NCBI GenBank assembly: GCA_003215935.1
Contig: QCJQ01000002.1
Coordinates: forward strand, 1 to 64,000
Length of the DNA: 64,000 nt
Reading direction: 5' to 3'
From: Prochlorococcus sp. AG-409-D09
GTDB lineage: Bacteria; Cyanobacteriota; Cyanobacteriia; PCC-6307; Cyanobiaceae
Shown here: positions 44,089 through 51,977 of the stretch, in pieces
How positions within the stretch are numbered: position 1 is the stretch's first letter
How the letters are laid out: each line of letters starts with the position of its first letter
Program-made: the position numbers and the translations under genes
The notes under the pieces: model-generated
Database searches by the model: none
What the model was told of the DNA's origin: nothing
Seen by the model: the letters and a program-made list of their open reading frames with translations, nothing else

Positions 44089-44158
44089 TTTAATCTCCAG
44101 TCTTTTAACACATTTAATTTATGTAGTATATAATTAGCTAGGACTAACTTTTATAACC

Positions 44159-44311
44159 TTGGATAATTTCATATCTATTTTCGATATTGTAAAACTTTTG
44201 TTTGTCCTTTCCGTTTCAATTTTTGTATATAGATTTTGTTTAATGTTTATGAATGGAAGTAAATTTAAGAATATCAATTTATTTTCTTTATTTGATCACT
44301 CGAACGAATGA
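44159..44311 (+). CDS. Possible small membrane protein (50 aa, TTG start)
   Basis: MDNFISIFDIVKLLFVLSVS then IFVYRFCLMFMNGSKFKNIN and LFSLFDHSNE. One helix around residues 11-30. The start is TTG, and an inverted repeat (TTTGATCA/TGATCAAA, 44290-44316) spans its stop. Moderately supported by composition. Confidence 0.45.
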   Translation: MDNFISIFDIVKLLFVLSVSIFVYRFCLMFMNGSKFKNINLFSLFDHSNE

Positions 44312-44352
44312 TCAAATATTCTAATTAACTTAATAATCTTTAGTCCTTAACA

Positions 44353-44568
44353 ATGTCCTTATCTCAAATTAAACTATTTCTTAATCGAATCCAGAATGAC
44401 ATAGAGTTAAAGAAAAAGGTAATTAATTGCTCTACAGCAGATGAAGTTGCCCTAATTGGGTCCCAGAATGGATTTGTATTTTCAGGAGATGAACTTCTTC
44501 GCTTTTCTGGTAAAAAAGTTGGAAAAGTTACATTAAAGAAAAATGATATACCAGGAGAATATAGTTAA
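44353..44568 (+). CDS. Nif11-like protein (71 aa), no obvious core peptide
   Basis: MSLSQIKLFLNRIQNDIELK then KKVINCSTADEVALIGSQNG and FVFSGDELLRFSGKKVGKVT match the Nif11 domain ('s..ql..Fl..v..d..l..kl....t.eev..iA...Gf.fs.dEl'). Nif11 domains form leaders of prochlorosin-type lanthipeptides in marine cyanobacteria, but here no GG/GA cleavage motif or Cys/Ser/Thr-rich core follows and no lanthionine synthetase is near. It is a stand-alone domain. Confidence 0.75.
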   Translation: MSLSQIKLFLNRIQNDIELKKKVINCSTADEVALIGSQNGFVFSGDELLRFSGKKVGKVTLKKNDIPGEYS

Positions 44569-44830
44569 TAATCTAATTAATTTTTTATTTGCATTATGAT
44601 TTAATTTGTAAAGAATATAAATATAATAATATTTTCTAACAAGCTTTTTTGTCATTTTTATTATCTTTCCTTTTCGGGATTTCTAGATTTCATTAGGATC
44701 GATTACGTACTGGTTGACCAATGGAGCTTAATGTTGTAATAGATTTCTATTGAAATAAGCAAAAATGTTACAAATCACAAGAACATTGTGTTTCTAGTGA
44801 TTTGACTGTTATTTATATGGGGTCTTTCTA

Positions 44831-44989
44831 ATGACCATGTTTCCTTTTACATTCGCTGGGCTTCTAAGCACCCCTGCTCCAACAGCTCCTCTTATTGGTA
44901 TCGCATTTATGGCACTATTCGGAGTAATGGCTGTTGTTGTTGGTCCTAATTATGATGGATTTAATGACCCCAATAGTGGTAATAGGTAG
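44831..44989 (+). CDS. Single-helix micropeptide, 'TPAPTA' family member B (52 aa)
   Basis: MTMFPFTFAGLLSTPAPTAP then LIGIAFMALFGVMAVVVGPN and YDGFNDPNSGNR. Shares LL-x-TPAPTA, GIA, ALF and VGP(N/D)Y(D/E)G with the peptide at 45482, and the helix end with 21865. A strong terminator begins 20 bases after the stop. One hydrophobic helix (about 20-39); the N-terminal TPAPTA and C-terminal GPxYxGxNxP segments are probably on opposite sides of the membrane. Confidence 0.8.
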   Translation: MTMFPFTFAGLLSTPAPTAPLIGIAFMALFGVMAVVVGPNYDGFNDPNSGNR

Positions 44990-45009
44990 TAAATACCTTC
45001 CATTAGGTC

Positions 45010-45041
45010 AAAAAGAGGGGCTTAAAGCCCCTCTTTTTTTT
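45010..45041 (+). terminator. Strong intrinsic terminator after the 44831 micropeptide
   Basis: AGAGGGGCTT (45014-45023) and AAGCCCCTCT (45025-45034) form a near-perfect GC-rich stem, with A-tract before and eight or more Ts after. One of the clearest terminators in the window. Confidence 0.93.
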
Positions 45042-45481
45042 GTGAATGCTCTAATACCCTCTGGTAAGCTTCTACCCCTTTAGTAGCTATGTCAGAGCTC
45101 TAAGTGAATTTGATTCCCTTGAGTCACTGTAACTAGGTATTTCACGAATACAATTTCAAACTAAAGTACAATTTTTTTTAATTTTACGAATTTATTTATT
45201 TTTCTTGCAAGGTTACATTTTAATTTTCATCAATATAATGAGACTTCAGTTAATTAGAATTTAACTGAATTTAAATTTATTGGACTTCTTTTTGAAATTT
45301 TCAATTGAAGATAAAACTCTAAATTTACGTTTGATTGTGCTTTATTTTATATTTTGAGTACATAGATTATTCGTACTTGTATAAAAAGCTATTTTATTAT
45401 TGCTTGTATGAAGAACTTATAGAGTAATCAATAAACCTTTTATACTTTTCTGCTATTAATAACTAGCTATATTTAGTCATT
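45042..45481. other. Intergenic stretch, 440 bases, nothing recognised
   Basis: AT-rich spacer separating two paralogous micropeptide genes. No frame or clear repeat; presumably contains the promoter of the second peptide. Confidence 0.5.
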
Positions 45482-45631
45482 ATGATTTCTCTATCTTTTG
45501 CAAGTCTTCTTGGTACTCCAGCCCCAACAGCCATAATTGTTGGTATTGCTTCAATTGCACTCTTTGCAATTGTTGGTTTAATGGTTGGCCCTGACTATGA
45601 GGGTATGAATGCTCCAGAGGTCAAAAAATAG
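45482..45631 (+). CDS. Single-helix micropeptide, 'TPAPTA' family member C (49 aa)
   Basis: MISLSFASLLGTPAPTAIIV then GIASIALFAIVGLMVGPDYE and GMNAPEVKK. Clear paralogue of the peptide at 44831, about 490 bases upstream on the same strand. Codons differ between the two at many positions while the motifs persist, which indicates selection at protein level. A hairpin follows at 45660. Confidence 0.8.
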   Translation: MISLSFASLLGTPAPTAIIVGIASIALFAIVGLMVGPDYEGMNAPEVKK

Positions 45632-45659
45632 ACTAGATATATAATATAACTTTAATATT

Positions 45660-45691
45660 AAAATAACTATAACAATCTTGATAGTTATTTT
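45660..45691 (+). terminator. Hairpin after the 45482 micropeptide, probable terminator
   Basis: AAAATAACTAT (45660-45670) pairs exactly with ATAGTTATTTT (45681-45691) over a 10-base loop. The stem is AT-only and its 3' arm ends in TTTT, so it is weaker than the one at 45010 but in the equivalent place. Confidence 0.6.
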
Positions 45692-45750
45692 AGTTACTAT
45701 AAATAAAAAGCTTTCCTTTCTATAGAAATTTTTCTTTTTATTTATAGTAT

Positions 45751-46359
45751 TTATGTTTTAATGAATTTTAAAACTAATTTTTCTAATTCAGAAATTGATG
45801 GATGAATAAGCTTATATATCTCTATATTCTTTTCTATCTCTAATAGATTTCTTTGGAAAAGATACCAACCCTTTTCAAACCTTCTTGTTACTTCTATTTT
45901 GTCTCTTTTTCTAAACTTCATGTCTCTCTCTAACCTTCTCTTGTAGCAAATTTCTTTTCTTTCAGATATTAATATATTTATTATATTATTATGCTTAAGA
46001 AGTCTAGCCATATTAAAAGCAAATATCCCTTCAACAATTATAAGACTTCTGTCACTTATTTTATTAATATTTACTGTAATTCTCTCAGAAATTTTTGTTT
46101 TAAAATTATATTTATTAGTATTTATATTTGAAACCCCCTCTTTTACTTTTGAAATATCATTATATAATTTGCTTATATGAATACTATTTATATTATCATA
46201 ATATGAATTATTTACTAAACTTGCGAATTTAGTAAACATGTCGTCTTTATAATAGTCATCTGTGTGAAAAATAATACTACTTTTTATTTTTTTACCTAAT
46301 TTCTTGGCAAGATAAGTTTTACCACTTCCAGATGTTCCTGATATAAAGCAAAATATCAT
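45751..46359 (-). CDS. Uridine kinase-like P-loop protein
   Basis: 202 residues. Walker A FISGTSGSGKTYLAKKLGKK, then IIFHTDDYYKDDMFTKF (the DD-F/YY region of uridine/phosphoribulokinase-type enzymes) and SLIIVEGIFAFNMARLLKHN. Basic C-terminal part with RRLERDMKFRKRDKIEVTRR resembles the lid. Nucleoside kinase activity is likely; exact substrate unknown. The gene at 46367 ends seven bases before its start. Confidence 0.75.
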   Translation of the reverse strand: MIFCFISGTSGSGKTYLAKKLGKKIKSSIIFHTDDYYKDDMFTKFASLVNNSYYDNINSIHISKLYNDISKVKEGVSNINTNKYNFKTKISERITVNINKISDRSLIIVEGIFAFNMARLLKHNNIINILISERKEICYKRRLERDMKFRKRDKIEVTRRFEKGWYLFQRNLLEIEKNIEIYKLIHPSISELEKLVLKFIKT

Positions 46360-46366
46360 TTTTAAT

Positions 46367-46600
46367 TCATTGTGTTTTGCCAGATATTCTTATGCCGTAA
46401 ATAAGTTTTTTGATATATCTCTTTCGTTTATCACTATCCAATTTGTCTAAAAGTGTTTTTGTTAACTCATTTTCAAGCTTATTTTGTTTTTTAAGTTTAT
46501 TTCTCTTTATTAGTACTTTACTAAGGCTAATTTTCTTTTTTTGTGTTTCTGCTTTTCTGTTCTCTTCACTTTTAGTCGAAGAATACTTATCAGTTGACAT
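46367..46600 (-). CDS. Hypothetical highly basic protein (77 aa)
   Basis: Lys-rich throughout: MSTDKYSSTKSEENRKAETQ then KKKISLSKVLIKRNKLKKQN and LLDKLDSDKRKRYIKKLIYG. Preceding and close to the uridine kinase-like gene, so probably cotranscribed. The opposite-strand frame is Leu/Phe/Ser-biased and is its mirror. Could bind nucleic acid. Confidence 0.5.
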   Translation of the reverse strand: MSTDKYSSTKSEENRKAETQKKKISLSKVLIKRNKLKKQNKLENELTKTLLDKLDSDKRKRYIKKLIYGIRISGKTQ

Positions 46601-46920
46601 GATATAACAATGATTTTTGCTTTTTCTCTATAAGGTTACACCCTATAAAGCATTATCTTTCCAAAATTAAGAAATTTGCTAAAACTGTTTTAGTTGCCAT
46701 AAAACATTGACATACCTATTAGTAGTTTTAATAGGATTGCTTCTATGCCCTTTCACTATTATGTATTTATGGGATTTTATATACGAAAATTCACATAAAG
46801 AATCTACTCCTAGGTTTCAAAGATGATTTTTTATAAATGCTAATTATCAAAACTAAGTAAAATTACTAAAATTATATTGATAACAAGTAATCTTGGTTTT
46901 TTCTTGGATCGGTTTACTAA
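46601..46920. other. Intergenic stretch, 320 bases, nothing recognised
   Basis: AT-rich; no frame or strong hairpin. Confidence 0.45.
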
Positions 46921-47031
46921 TTATGTTTGGTTTGCTTTGAAAATTCTTTTCTCCATTATCTTAAAGAGCAATATCAGAACAGGTATATGGGCAAGTCCAC
47001 CTGCCACTACTTGAGTTTGACTGTATGCCAT
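46921..47031 (-). CDS. Micropeptide (36 aa)
   Basis: MAYSQTQVVAGGLAHIPVLI then LLFKIMEKRIFKANQT. A short helix with a basic C-terminal tail. Less AT-biased than the flanks, which supports coding. Not recognised. Confidence 0.5.
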   Translation of the reverse strand: MAYSQTQVVAGGLAHIPVLILLFKIMEKRIFKANQT

Positions 47032-47178
47032 TAAACTTTTTAATAACTGTACTAATATTAAGCATTTCTTTTGTCCCAATGTAATCAATTAAAAAATATA
47101 CATCACTTGTAAATTAAATTAATAGTTACGCTAAAATCTAGGATTTTATACCTATAAATTGTATCTGTTTAGACTGAG

Positions 47179-47415
47179 TTACTCTTCTTTGTCTATTTCG
47201 CTAAGTTCATTCTCAAAGAACCATGTGATTGCTCCGTTGCCAAAATCTATAGCTAATCCAAATTGATTAGCGTCTACCATTTTGTATCCAACTAATTTAC
47301 CGTAAGGATTAGCTTCGATTTGTTTTCTTAAGTTAATAGGTAATTTATCTCTTACTTTGTTTATATCAACTAATAGTGTCTGACCTTTAATGAGTTTACT
47401 TGAGTCTTTAATCAT
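47179..47415 (-). CDS. DUF2862 family protein
   Basis: 78 residues: KLIKGQTLLVDINKVRDKLP, then KLVGYKMVDANQFGLAIDFG and GAITWFFENELSEID. The G-Y-K-M-V-D and TWFF-E-x-E-L-x patterns are characteristic of DUF2862, a small beta-barrel-like cyanobacterial and plastid family. Function unknown. Confidence 0.8.
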   Translation of the reverse strand: MIKDSSKLIKGQTLLVDINKVRDKLPINLRKQIEANPYGKLVGYKMVDANQFGLAIDFGNGAITWFFENELSEIDKEE

Positions 47416-47484
47416 ATAGAAGTTTATTTTATATTAGCTAATTACTCTTCTGAATTTATGCTTATTTTGATCTTTTAACGATAT

Positions 47485-47772
47485 TTACCCAATTATGGAT
47501 AGGCTTAATTCTGATTGCAAGCCTCTTAATTTTATATAATTTTGAAACTCGTGCGACTCAAAGGCTTTTTGAGCGGCGTCTTTTGATTCGAATTCAACTA
47601 CTACTCCAAGCTGTCCTCCATCCCACTCATTCAGATCAGAGTTTTGATTAACATCTTTTGCAATTATTGTTCCACCTACAGATCTAAGCCAAGGTACAAC
47701 AGTTTTTACATATTCAATAAATTGATCAGTATTTGCGATTTTTGCTTGCTTTAGCCAATAACCCTTAGACAT
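47485..47772 (-). CDS. DUF1330 family protein
   Basis: 95 residues with the dimeric alpha/beta-barrel layout of DUF1330: MSKGYWLKQAKIANTDQFIE, YVKTVVPWLRSVGGTIIAKD and LGVVVEFESKDAAQKAFESH ending with EFQNYIKLRGLQSELSLSII. Likely a small homodimer; ligand or reaction unknown. Part of a run of small minus-strand genes. Confidence 0.8.
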   Translation of the reverse strand: MSKGYWLKQAKIANTDQFIEYVKTVVPWLRSVGGTIIAKDVNQNSDLNEWDGGQLGVVVEFESKDAAQKAFESHEFQNYIKLRGLQSELSLSIIG

Positions 47773-47882
47773 TAAATCTAAAGAAAAGTTGAAGGATTAT
47801 TGCATGGTTTAGGGTGATTTATTTTTGCTTGGTTTATTTTTTAACAATGAATGCCTGGTCTATCGTTTCTAGATTCGTATTT

Positions 47883-48164
47883 TTACTTAGGGTTTGAATA
47901 GGTCTCTGCGATAGCAGGTCCAGCTTCATCGTCAGTAAAAACAGGTGTTGTTTCCCATTGTAGGTATTCCCCCCATTCTGCAGCATGTGAGTAAATAGCT
48001 ATAGGGTTATCAGTTTCTAAAATGATCCAACCTTTTAAGGATCCTGGGGCATGGTATCTCCCTAGCATTTTGACACCAGGAAAGTTTCCTCTTCCTCCGA
48101 GAAATTTATAGGCGCTTTTTTCATGACAGCCAGGTTTCATTTTCCATTCCATTAAATAAAGCAT
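47883..48164 (-). CDS. DUF3303 family protein (copy 1)
   Basis: 93 residues: MLYLMEWKMKPGCHEKSAYK then PGVKMLGRYHAPGSLKGWII and LETDNPIAIYSHAAEWGEYL, ending PVFTDDEAGPAIAETY. The pattern (short barrel strand, 'Gr.h..g...g..i.E.dd...l....a.W') is DUF3303. A second, more divergent member lies at 51176. Confidence 0.75.
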   Translation of the reverse strand: MLYLMEWKMKPGCHEKSAYKFLGGRGNFPGVKMLGRYHAPGSLKGWIILETDNPIAIYSHAAEWGEYLQWETTPVFTDDEAGPAIAETYSNPK

Positions 48165-48265
48165 TTGAAGTCATTTATAGTTTTATCGTTCTAGCTAGTT
48201 GTAATTATTTTGTGAACCTATTATTAATAATTAGGATATACAGGGTTCTATGGCGATTGATTTGA

Positions 48266-48517
48266 TTAATTCTCTCTATATACGCTCCAATCAACTTTCT
48301 GCCCGTAACTATCTGAAATAGCGGCAAATGCTATATCCTTATTATCACTTGTTCTGACTACAATTTCTTTTGCTCCTAAATATGGAACTCTTATTTCTGA
48401 CTTGCTTTTGTCAGCTTGTTTTTGTTCATTAGGTGTAAGCATTGAAAGTATTTTTTCCCATATCTTCAAATCAGAAGTCTCTACGTCAACTGTAAATTTA
48501 CTTGGCCTTTGATCCAC
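48266..48517 (-). CDS. Hypothetical soluble protein (83 aa)
   Basis: MDQRPSKFTVDVETSDLKIW then EKILSMLTPNEQKQADKSKS and EIRVPYLGAKEIVVRTSDNK. Alternating beta strands and a helix; ends KVDWSVYREN. Not recognised. Last of four small minus-strand genes from 47.2 kb. Confidence 0.6.
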   Translation of the reverse strand: MDQRPSKFTVDVETSDLKIWEKILSMLTPNEQKQADKSKSEIRVPYLGAKEIVVRTSDNKDIAFAAISDSYGQKVDWSVYREN

Positions 48518-48632
48518 GATGAAAATTTTTCTTAATTATATCTAAGATTTCGTTATAACTTAGTTTAACTGAAGAAAAAGATATTTACATTTAATTTATT
48601 TAGGTTATTATTATATTGGATATTCGGTTGAA

Positions 48633-48812
48633 ATGCGTCTTCTAACTACTGAAACCCGAAGGAAACTTGAATGCATTATACAAAAAATATCTCTAGGAGA
48701 AGAAGTAAGTTTAAATCAAAGAATAGAATTACAGAAGTATTGCATGCATATTCCTTACTTAAGAGGAAAACTAGCTCAAGCCTTACGAATACAAGCAACT
48801 ATTCAGCTTTAG
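48633..48812 (+). CDS. Hypothetical basic helical protein (59 aa)
   Basis: MRLLTTETRRKLECIIQKIS then LGEEVSLNQRIELQKYCMHI and PYLRGKLAQALRIQATIQL. Helical and basic. Composition and intact frame support it. Not recognised; upstream of acsF but separated by 220 bases. Confidence 0.6.
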   Translation: MRLLTTETRRKLECIIQKISLGEEVSLNQRIELQKYCMHIPYLRGKLAQALRIQATIQL

Positions 48813-49031
48813 TAATTAAATATATTTAGATACGGGTTAACCCTTTTATTAGTGCGTAATAAATATATACTAGCCTTTTAACGCAGAAACATAAATCGAT
48901 CTGATCGACTAAAAATCAAAATAAACGAACTAGCTCGATTAAGACCTTAATCAAGATCTATTAATTCATCCCTCAATCTGACCGTTTTTTTCGATTTAGG
49001 GCATAGAATTCACTTCGGATCTATTAATGGA

Positions 49032-50135
49032 ATGACAGCCACAGCTTCTACTCCTTCTCTTAGAGTTGATACAAGAGGTAAAAATGAGTTACCACCTCAT
49101 TTAAATGAGAATTTATTAACCCCTAGATTTTATGTTACTGAATTCAATAAGGCCTCAAAAACTAATCTAGAGGATGCAAGAGAAGAGTTTGAGGCAATGT
49201 TTAATGAGATGAAAGCAGACTATAACTGTACACATTTTGATAGAAAAGCTAGTTTAGACCGGTTAAAGGAATTACCTCAAAAAGACAAAGAAGTTTATGA
49301 AAGCTATCTTGTACGATCAGTCGTATCAGAGTTTTCAGGATTTTTACTATTTAAAGAGATATCAAATCGCCTTAAGAAAAATGGCAATAAAGAATTAAGT
49401 AAGCTTTTTACTTTTTTAGCTAGGGACGAAGCAAGGCATGCTGGTTTTTTAAGCAGAGCATTAGTTTCTGAAGGTATTGAGGTTGACTTACCTCATTTGG
49501 GAGGGAAAAGAGCTGCTACATGGTTCCCAATTAGTTGGGTTATTTATTCAGTTTATCTTTCTGAAAAAATAGGTTATTGGAGATATATCTTGATGGATCG
49601 TCATTTAAAAGCCAATCCTGAAGAGGCTTTTGCTCCTTTATTTGATTTCTTTGAACCGTGGTGTCAGGACGAAAATAGACATGGTGATTGCTTCACTGTG
49701 ATGATGCGTTGTTGGCCTGGAATTACAGCTGGATTTAGAGGTAAGTTACTTAGTCGTTTCTTTCTTTGGAGTGTTTTCTTGACTCATACTCTTACGGTAT
49801 GTGAAAGAGGAGACTTTTATGAATTGTTAGGAATTGATCCTAAAGAATTTGATGAAGAAGTGATAATAAGGACTAACCATACCTCTAAAAATGCATTCCC
49901 TTGGGTTTTTGATTTCGAAGATGGAAGATTCTGGGACTTAAGAAATAAAATAATACTAGCTTTTCGCCAATTTGTAGAAGCAAAGGGAATCAAAAAACCA
50001 GTTAAACTAGCTAGATTTGTTACTCTTATATTTAGACAATTTGCATTACCAATGCAGAAAACAGAAGCAATAAGATATGACAAGCAAGTAGCTTTTACAG
50101 GTCAAGATATATTGAATTTCTGGATTGATAAATAA
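49032..50135 (+). CDS. acsF: Mg-protoporphyrin IX monomethyl ester (oxidative) cyclase AcsF
   Basis: Aerobic diiron enzyme forming the fifth ring of chlorophyll, making divinyl protochlorophyllide. 367 residues, full length. Diiron ligands sit in FTFLARDEARHAGFLSRAL and FEPWCQDENRHGDCFTVMM, with further Glu in FLLFKEISNRLKK. The opening RVDTRGKNELPPHLNENLLT and RFYVTEFNKASKTNL is typical of cyanobacterial AcsF. Electrons probably come from ferredoxin; a ferredoxin gene lies just downstream, convergent. Confidence 0.97.
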   Translation: MTATASTPSLRVDTRGKNELPPHLNENLLTPRFYVTEFNKASKTNLEDAREEFEAMFNEMKADYNCTHFDRKASLDRLKELPQKDKEVYESYLVRSVVSEFSGFLLFKEISNRLKKNGNKELSKLFTFLARDEARHAGFLSRALVSEGIEVDLPHLGGKRAATWFPISWVIYSVYLSEKIGYWRYILMDRHLKANPEEAFAPLFDFFEPWCQDENRHGDCFTVMMRCWPGITAGFRGKLLSRFFLWSVFLTHTLTVCERGDFYELLGIDPKEFDEEVIIRTNHTSKNAFPWVFDFEDGRFWDLRNKIILAFRQFVEAKGIKKPVKLARFVTLIFRQFALPMQKTEAIRYDKQVAFTGQDILNFWIDK

Positions 50136-50149
50136 GATTATTTATTAAT

Positions 50150-50536
50150 CTAAATCTCGAAAGGGTTACCTGCTTGTGTATCTATACCTTTAAAATATTT
50201 TCCAAATTGTGATTCGTATACTTCATCCTCATCTTGAGTTTCACACTCTAGAGGACCAATAGCTTTTGAAACGCATAAAAGTCCATAGCCTTTATTTCTC
50301 ATTTCTTGAGATAACCCAATACATGCTGTTTGATCTAAATTTCCTGAAATTATTTTCACTGCACACTCTGAGCAACATCCGTTTCTACAAGAGAATGGTA
50401 ATTGTTCACCTATTATTTGGCCATTTTCATCTTTCGATTCGAAATTTCTAAGTATATATTCACCATCTGGTACCTCAAAGGTATATGTTTTACCTGTTTG
50501 CTTATGATGGATAGTGATTTTATGAAGTGGTTTCAG
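50150..50536 (-). CDS. 2Fe-2S ferredoxin (FdC-like), non-ATG start
   Basis: About 128 residues if read from CTG at 50536: ITIHHKQTGKTYTFEVPDGE, YILRNFESKDENGQIIGEQL, then the cluster ligands PFSCRNGCCSECAVKIISGN and GLLCVSKAIGPLECETQDED, with a C-terminal extension. This is a plant-type ferredoxin with extra residues like the FdC group. The frame is closed by a TAA just upstream (50543-50545) and contains no ATG, GTG or TTG before the first cysteines; the first ATG (50359) would delete three ligands. A CTG or another weak start, or a recent loss of start, is implied. Convergent with acsF, 14 bases apart. Confidence 0.75.
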   Translation of the reverse strand: MKPLHKITIHHKQTGKTYTFEVPDGEYILRNFESKDENGQIIGEQLPFSCRNGCCSECAVKIISGNLDQTACIGLSQEMRNKGYGLLCVSKAIGPLECETQDEDEVYESQFGKYFKGIDTQAGNPFEI

Positions 50537-50609
50537 AGGATTAAATGATATTTATATTGATTCTATCTAAATTGTGATCTTACTTCTTGTAAATCTTAAC
50601 TTAATTAGG

Positions 50610-50957
50610 TTACAAGTCGTTTTTTCGTTTAATTCCAATATCTCTTCTTTTGTCTGGTTCAGGAGGCTCAGGAGCAATTTCCCAAAGCTGATCTTTATTT
50701 ATATTTGTTGTAGTTCTTTTACCACCAAATCTTAATTTAAGCCAAGCTATAGTAGAAGAATCTTCAGCAATAACAGCTTCTACTCCACTTTCATCAGTTA
50801 GATTCAATTTTTTTACTTTTTCTGGAGTGAGATACCACATGGGATAATCATTTCCCTTTCTAGATCTTCGTTCATGTATTGACTCTCTCAATTGCCCATT
50901 TCCACAGAGTTGGCCTTCGGGAGCTAATAGAACATGAAGAGCTTGCGGCTCTGACAT
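50610..50957 (-). CDS. Hypothetical protein (115 aa), conserved-looking
   Basis: MSEPQALHVLLAPEGQLCGN then ESIHERRSRKGNDYPMWYLT, PEKVKKLNLTDESGVEAVIA and LRFGGKRTTTNINKDQLWEI. Soluble, basic C-terminus. Codon use and composition suggest a core-genome gene; I cannot place the family. Separated by about 70 bases from the ferredoxin's upstream end, same strand. Confidence 0.65.
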   Translation of the reverse strand: MSEPQALHVLLAPEGQLCGNGQLRESIHERRSRKGNDYPMWYLTPEKVKKLNLTDESGVEAVIAEDSSTIAWLKLRFGGKRTTTNINKDQLWEIAPEPPEPDKRRDIGIKRKNDL

Positions 50958-51175
50958 ATTTACTTATTAATCGAAAAATAATTTACCATTTTATCAGGGT
51001 GAATAAGTATTTATCCATTATTTGAAAACAAACATTTAATTAATTTTTTAATGGCCACACCAAATAGCACAAGTTGTGTCATATTCTTTAATGGAATGAA
51101 TTTTATATAGTTTTTATAGCTATTAAAATTTCAAGTTTTTTGTTCTAATAGAATAAGCTTTCTATTTTGAAATTA

Positions 51176-51463
51176 TTATCTAAAAAAATCAGCAGCTTCA
51201 TTCATTGTTGCTGCAGGCTGTATTTCTATGTCTAGTCCTAGTTTTCTCCATTTTCCATAAACTTCCCATAGAATTTTTAAAGACTCTGCTTGTACTATCG
51301 AAACTCCTGTTCCATTTTGAATTAATGAACACCAACCTAATCTTTTGAACCCTTTAGGATCATTTTCAAATTCTTTATTGTCAAACCATTTAACAAAGGC
51401 TTTACCTGCTTCAAATTGAGTTTTAGCATCTGGTGTTTTCCAGGTAATTAAATAAGTTTGCAT
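51176..51463 (-). CDS. DUF3303-like protein (copy 2)
   Basis: 95 residues: MQTYLITWKTPDAKTQFEAG, KAFVKWFDNKEFENDPKGFK, RLGWCSLIQNGTGVSIVQAE and LKILWEVYGKWRKLGLDIEI. The last half fits the DUF3303 pattern ('G...lv..g.g..i.Ea.d...lw.....W....gl.ieI.P'). More divergent than the member at 47883. Function unknown. Confidence 0.65.
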   Translation of the reverse strand: MQTYLITWKTPDAKTQFEAGKAFVKWFDNKEFENDPKGFKRLGWCSLIQNGTGVSIVQAESLKILWEVYGKWRKLGLDIEIQPAATMNEAADFFR

Positions 51464-51691
51464 TTTTCTAATATTGATTGGCTTATTATTACCGCTAAAA
51501 CAAGCTTTAATAAGGATTTATGTTTAAATTATATTAATTTTATATAGATAAAAATTATTATAAAATGTCTACTTTAATAGAAGTAGTTAGATACTCTTTG
51601 CCTTAATATATAGGTCATTAAATCTATTTATTTTATTTTCTTTAATGTTTTTTAATTTAATTTATATTTTAAAAATTTTAATCTTTGTGAT
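51464..51691. other. Spacer, nothing recognised
   Basis: 230 AT-rich bases between the DUF3303-like gene and the tandem pair. No frame or terminator of confidence. Confidence 0.4.
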
Positions 51692-51940
51692 TTAAGAAGT
51701 AGAACTATTGTTGTTTTCATTTGCAGTTTGGGCTGTTGCTTTCTTAGCTGCTTCTTGTTGTTCTGCAGCTATTTTGGATTTCTCAAATTCTATGCGAGCA
51801 TTTAATTTTCCATTTGATCTCATCCAACCTTCTACAGTTGCTTCATTTCCATTTGCTTTACATTCTTCTTGATACCGAAGAAAGGGATACCAATGATGAT
51901 TTGCAACTTTGGGATCACTTGCATTTAGTGGATCATTCAT
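51692..51940 (-). CDS. Small 'HHWxPFLRYQ' protein, tandem copy 2 (82 aa)
   Basis: MNDPLNASDPKVANHHWYPF then LRYQEECKANGNEATVEGWM, RSNGKLNARIEFEKSKIAAE and an Ala/Gln/Asn-rich tail. Shares SDPxxAxHHWxPFLRYQxEC, WMRSxGKLN and I-x-FExxKxAAE with the adjacent gene at 51978. The two lie head to tail, 37 bases apart, on the minus strand; this one is downstream. Function unknown. Confidence 0.7.
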   Translation of the reverse strand: MNDPLNASDPKVANHHWYPFLRYQEECKANGNEATVEGWMRSNGKLNARIEFEKSKIAAEQQEAAKKATAQTANENNNSSTS

Positions 51941-51977
51941 TTTTTTAATTTCTTACCTTTTATTATTCTATCTCGAT

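Noticed and set aside
44353..44568. Prochlorosin (lanthipeptide) precursor
   Set aside because: Nif11 domain is present, but there is no GG/GA cleavage site, no Cys/Ser/Thr core and no synthetase nearby.
46410..46607. Plus-strand 65-codon hydrophobic frame
   Set aside because: Mirror of the Lys-rich minus-strand gene 46367-46600; Leu/Phe/Ser bias arises from complementing AAA/AAG codons.
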